Shown here: positions 52,418-52,563 of the stretch, in pieces
Layout of the letters: the number at the start of each line of letters is the position of its first letter
Position numbering within the stretch: the first letter of the stretch is position 1
From: Candidatus Desulfobacula maris
GTDB lineage: Bacteria; Desulfobacterota; Desulfobacteria; Desulfobacterales; Desulfobacteraceae
NCBI GenBank assembly: GCA_014383445.1
Contig: JACNHV010000255.1
Coordinates: 1-52,563, forward strand
Length of the DNA stretch: 52,563 bases
Direction of reading: 5' to 3'
Program-made: the position numbers and the translations under genes
The notes under the pieces: model-generated
The model's input: only the letters and a program-made list of their open reading frames with translations
What the model was told of the DNA's origin: nothing
Database searches by the model: none

Positions 52418-52563
52418 TTATATTGTCCATAAAATCAAACCGTTTTGTTGATCGTCTATTTGTAATATCCTGAATGATTTTTTCAGCACTTTCATCACCT
52501 TTCCATGAGCCTGCCAGCTTTAAAAACTCATCTGTCTGGTGCTGAAGTTTTGGATCAGGTTTT
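52404..52563 (-). CDS. vapB: VapB-type antitoxin, 5' end beyond the window
   Basis: The visible C-terminal part reads KPDPKLQHQTDEFLKLAGSW, then GDESAEKIIQDITNRRSTKRF, and ends NINVFD. This is a VapB tail (LAGSWxxDxSAExIIxDI). It is paired with the broken vapC. Its first visible bases form copy 2 of the 69-bp repeat, so the gene continues off the window. Confidence 0.75.
   Translation of the reverse strand, partial: KPDPKLQHQTDEFLKLAGSWKGDESAEKIIQDITNRRSTKRFDFMDNINVFD
52495..52563. repeat. 69-bp direct repeat, copy 2
   Basis: Copy of 51315-51383, here in the context of a more complete vapB. It reaches the window edge. Confidence 0.92.

Noticed and set aside
1-52563. tRNA, rRNA or CRISPR array
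   Set aside because: I saw no clover-leaf, rRNA core or regularly spaced repeats on either strand; a dedicated search could still find a tRNA.

Overview
The window is AT-rich bacterial chromosome. It is dominated by one exosortase-linked exopolysaccharide and secondary-metabolite locus (about 1-48 kb). An IS element cuts that locus, and a decaying toxin-antitoxin island borders it (48.2-52.6 kb). The exosortase/EpsI/FemAB set, two exosortase-type alpha/beta hydrolases, a non-hydrolysing UDP-GlcNAc 2-epimerase and many glycosyltransferases point to a Gram-negative exosortase bacterium. A Desulfobacterota (sulfate-reducer-like) host is my best guess from gene content and base composition. It is inference only: no rRNA or marker gene is present.

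Layout. (1) 1-3491, plus strand: the 3' end of a PP-loop amidotransferase-like gene, a stand-alone acyl carrier protein, an AMP-forming acyl ligase and a PrmC-like methyltransferase that lacks a normal start codon. (2) 3510-24134, minus strand: polysaccharide assembly and decoration, with GT2 and four GT4 glycosyltransferases, WecB, a deacetylase, a secreted beta-helix protein, a methyltransferase, an O-antigen-ligase-type polymerase, a Wzx-type flippase, two related GNATs, a LbetaH acyltransferase and a VTC/CotH/DUF4956 trio. (3) 24271-40608, minus strand: a methyltransferase, three alpha/beta hydrolases joined by 4-bp overlaps, a two-protein NRPS-PKS assembly line (A-PCP-KS-AT-ACP-aminotransferase, then C-A-PCP-C) and an SGNH-like envelope protein. 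(4) 40611-44268: an IS4-type element with a 9-bp target duplication. The middle of its own transposase has been replaced by a DUF4338 (DruA-like) gene and a second DDE transposase. (5) 44340-48134, minus strand: EpsI, exosortase, DegT aminotransferase and FemAB. (6) 48.2 kb to the end: HicAB, two MNT/HEPN remnants or modules, a ParE/RHH pair, an orphan addiction antitoxin, a RelE pair, broken VapBC and a 69-bp duplicated vapB segment.

How it may work together (inference). The assembly line reads as valine, then malonyl extension, then transamination of the beta-keto group without any ketoreductase, which would give a 3,4-diamino-5-methylhexanoyl unit. A second amino acid is added next. No thioesterase is fused, so the adjacent hydrolases are candidates for release. 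The genes lie in one tight minus-strand run with the polysaccharide genes, which suggests a small beta-amino lipopeptide-like or peptide product made with, or attached to, the exosortase-associated exopolymer. The IS sits exactly on the start codon of the SGNH gene. Before insertion, exosortase-epsI-SGNH-PKS-NRPS would have been continuous, with only 64 nt between epsI and the SGNH gene.
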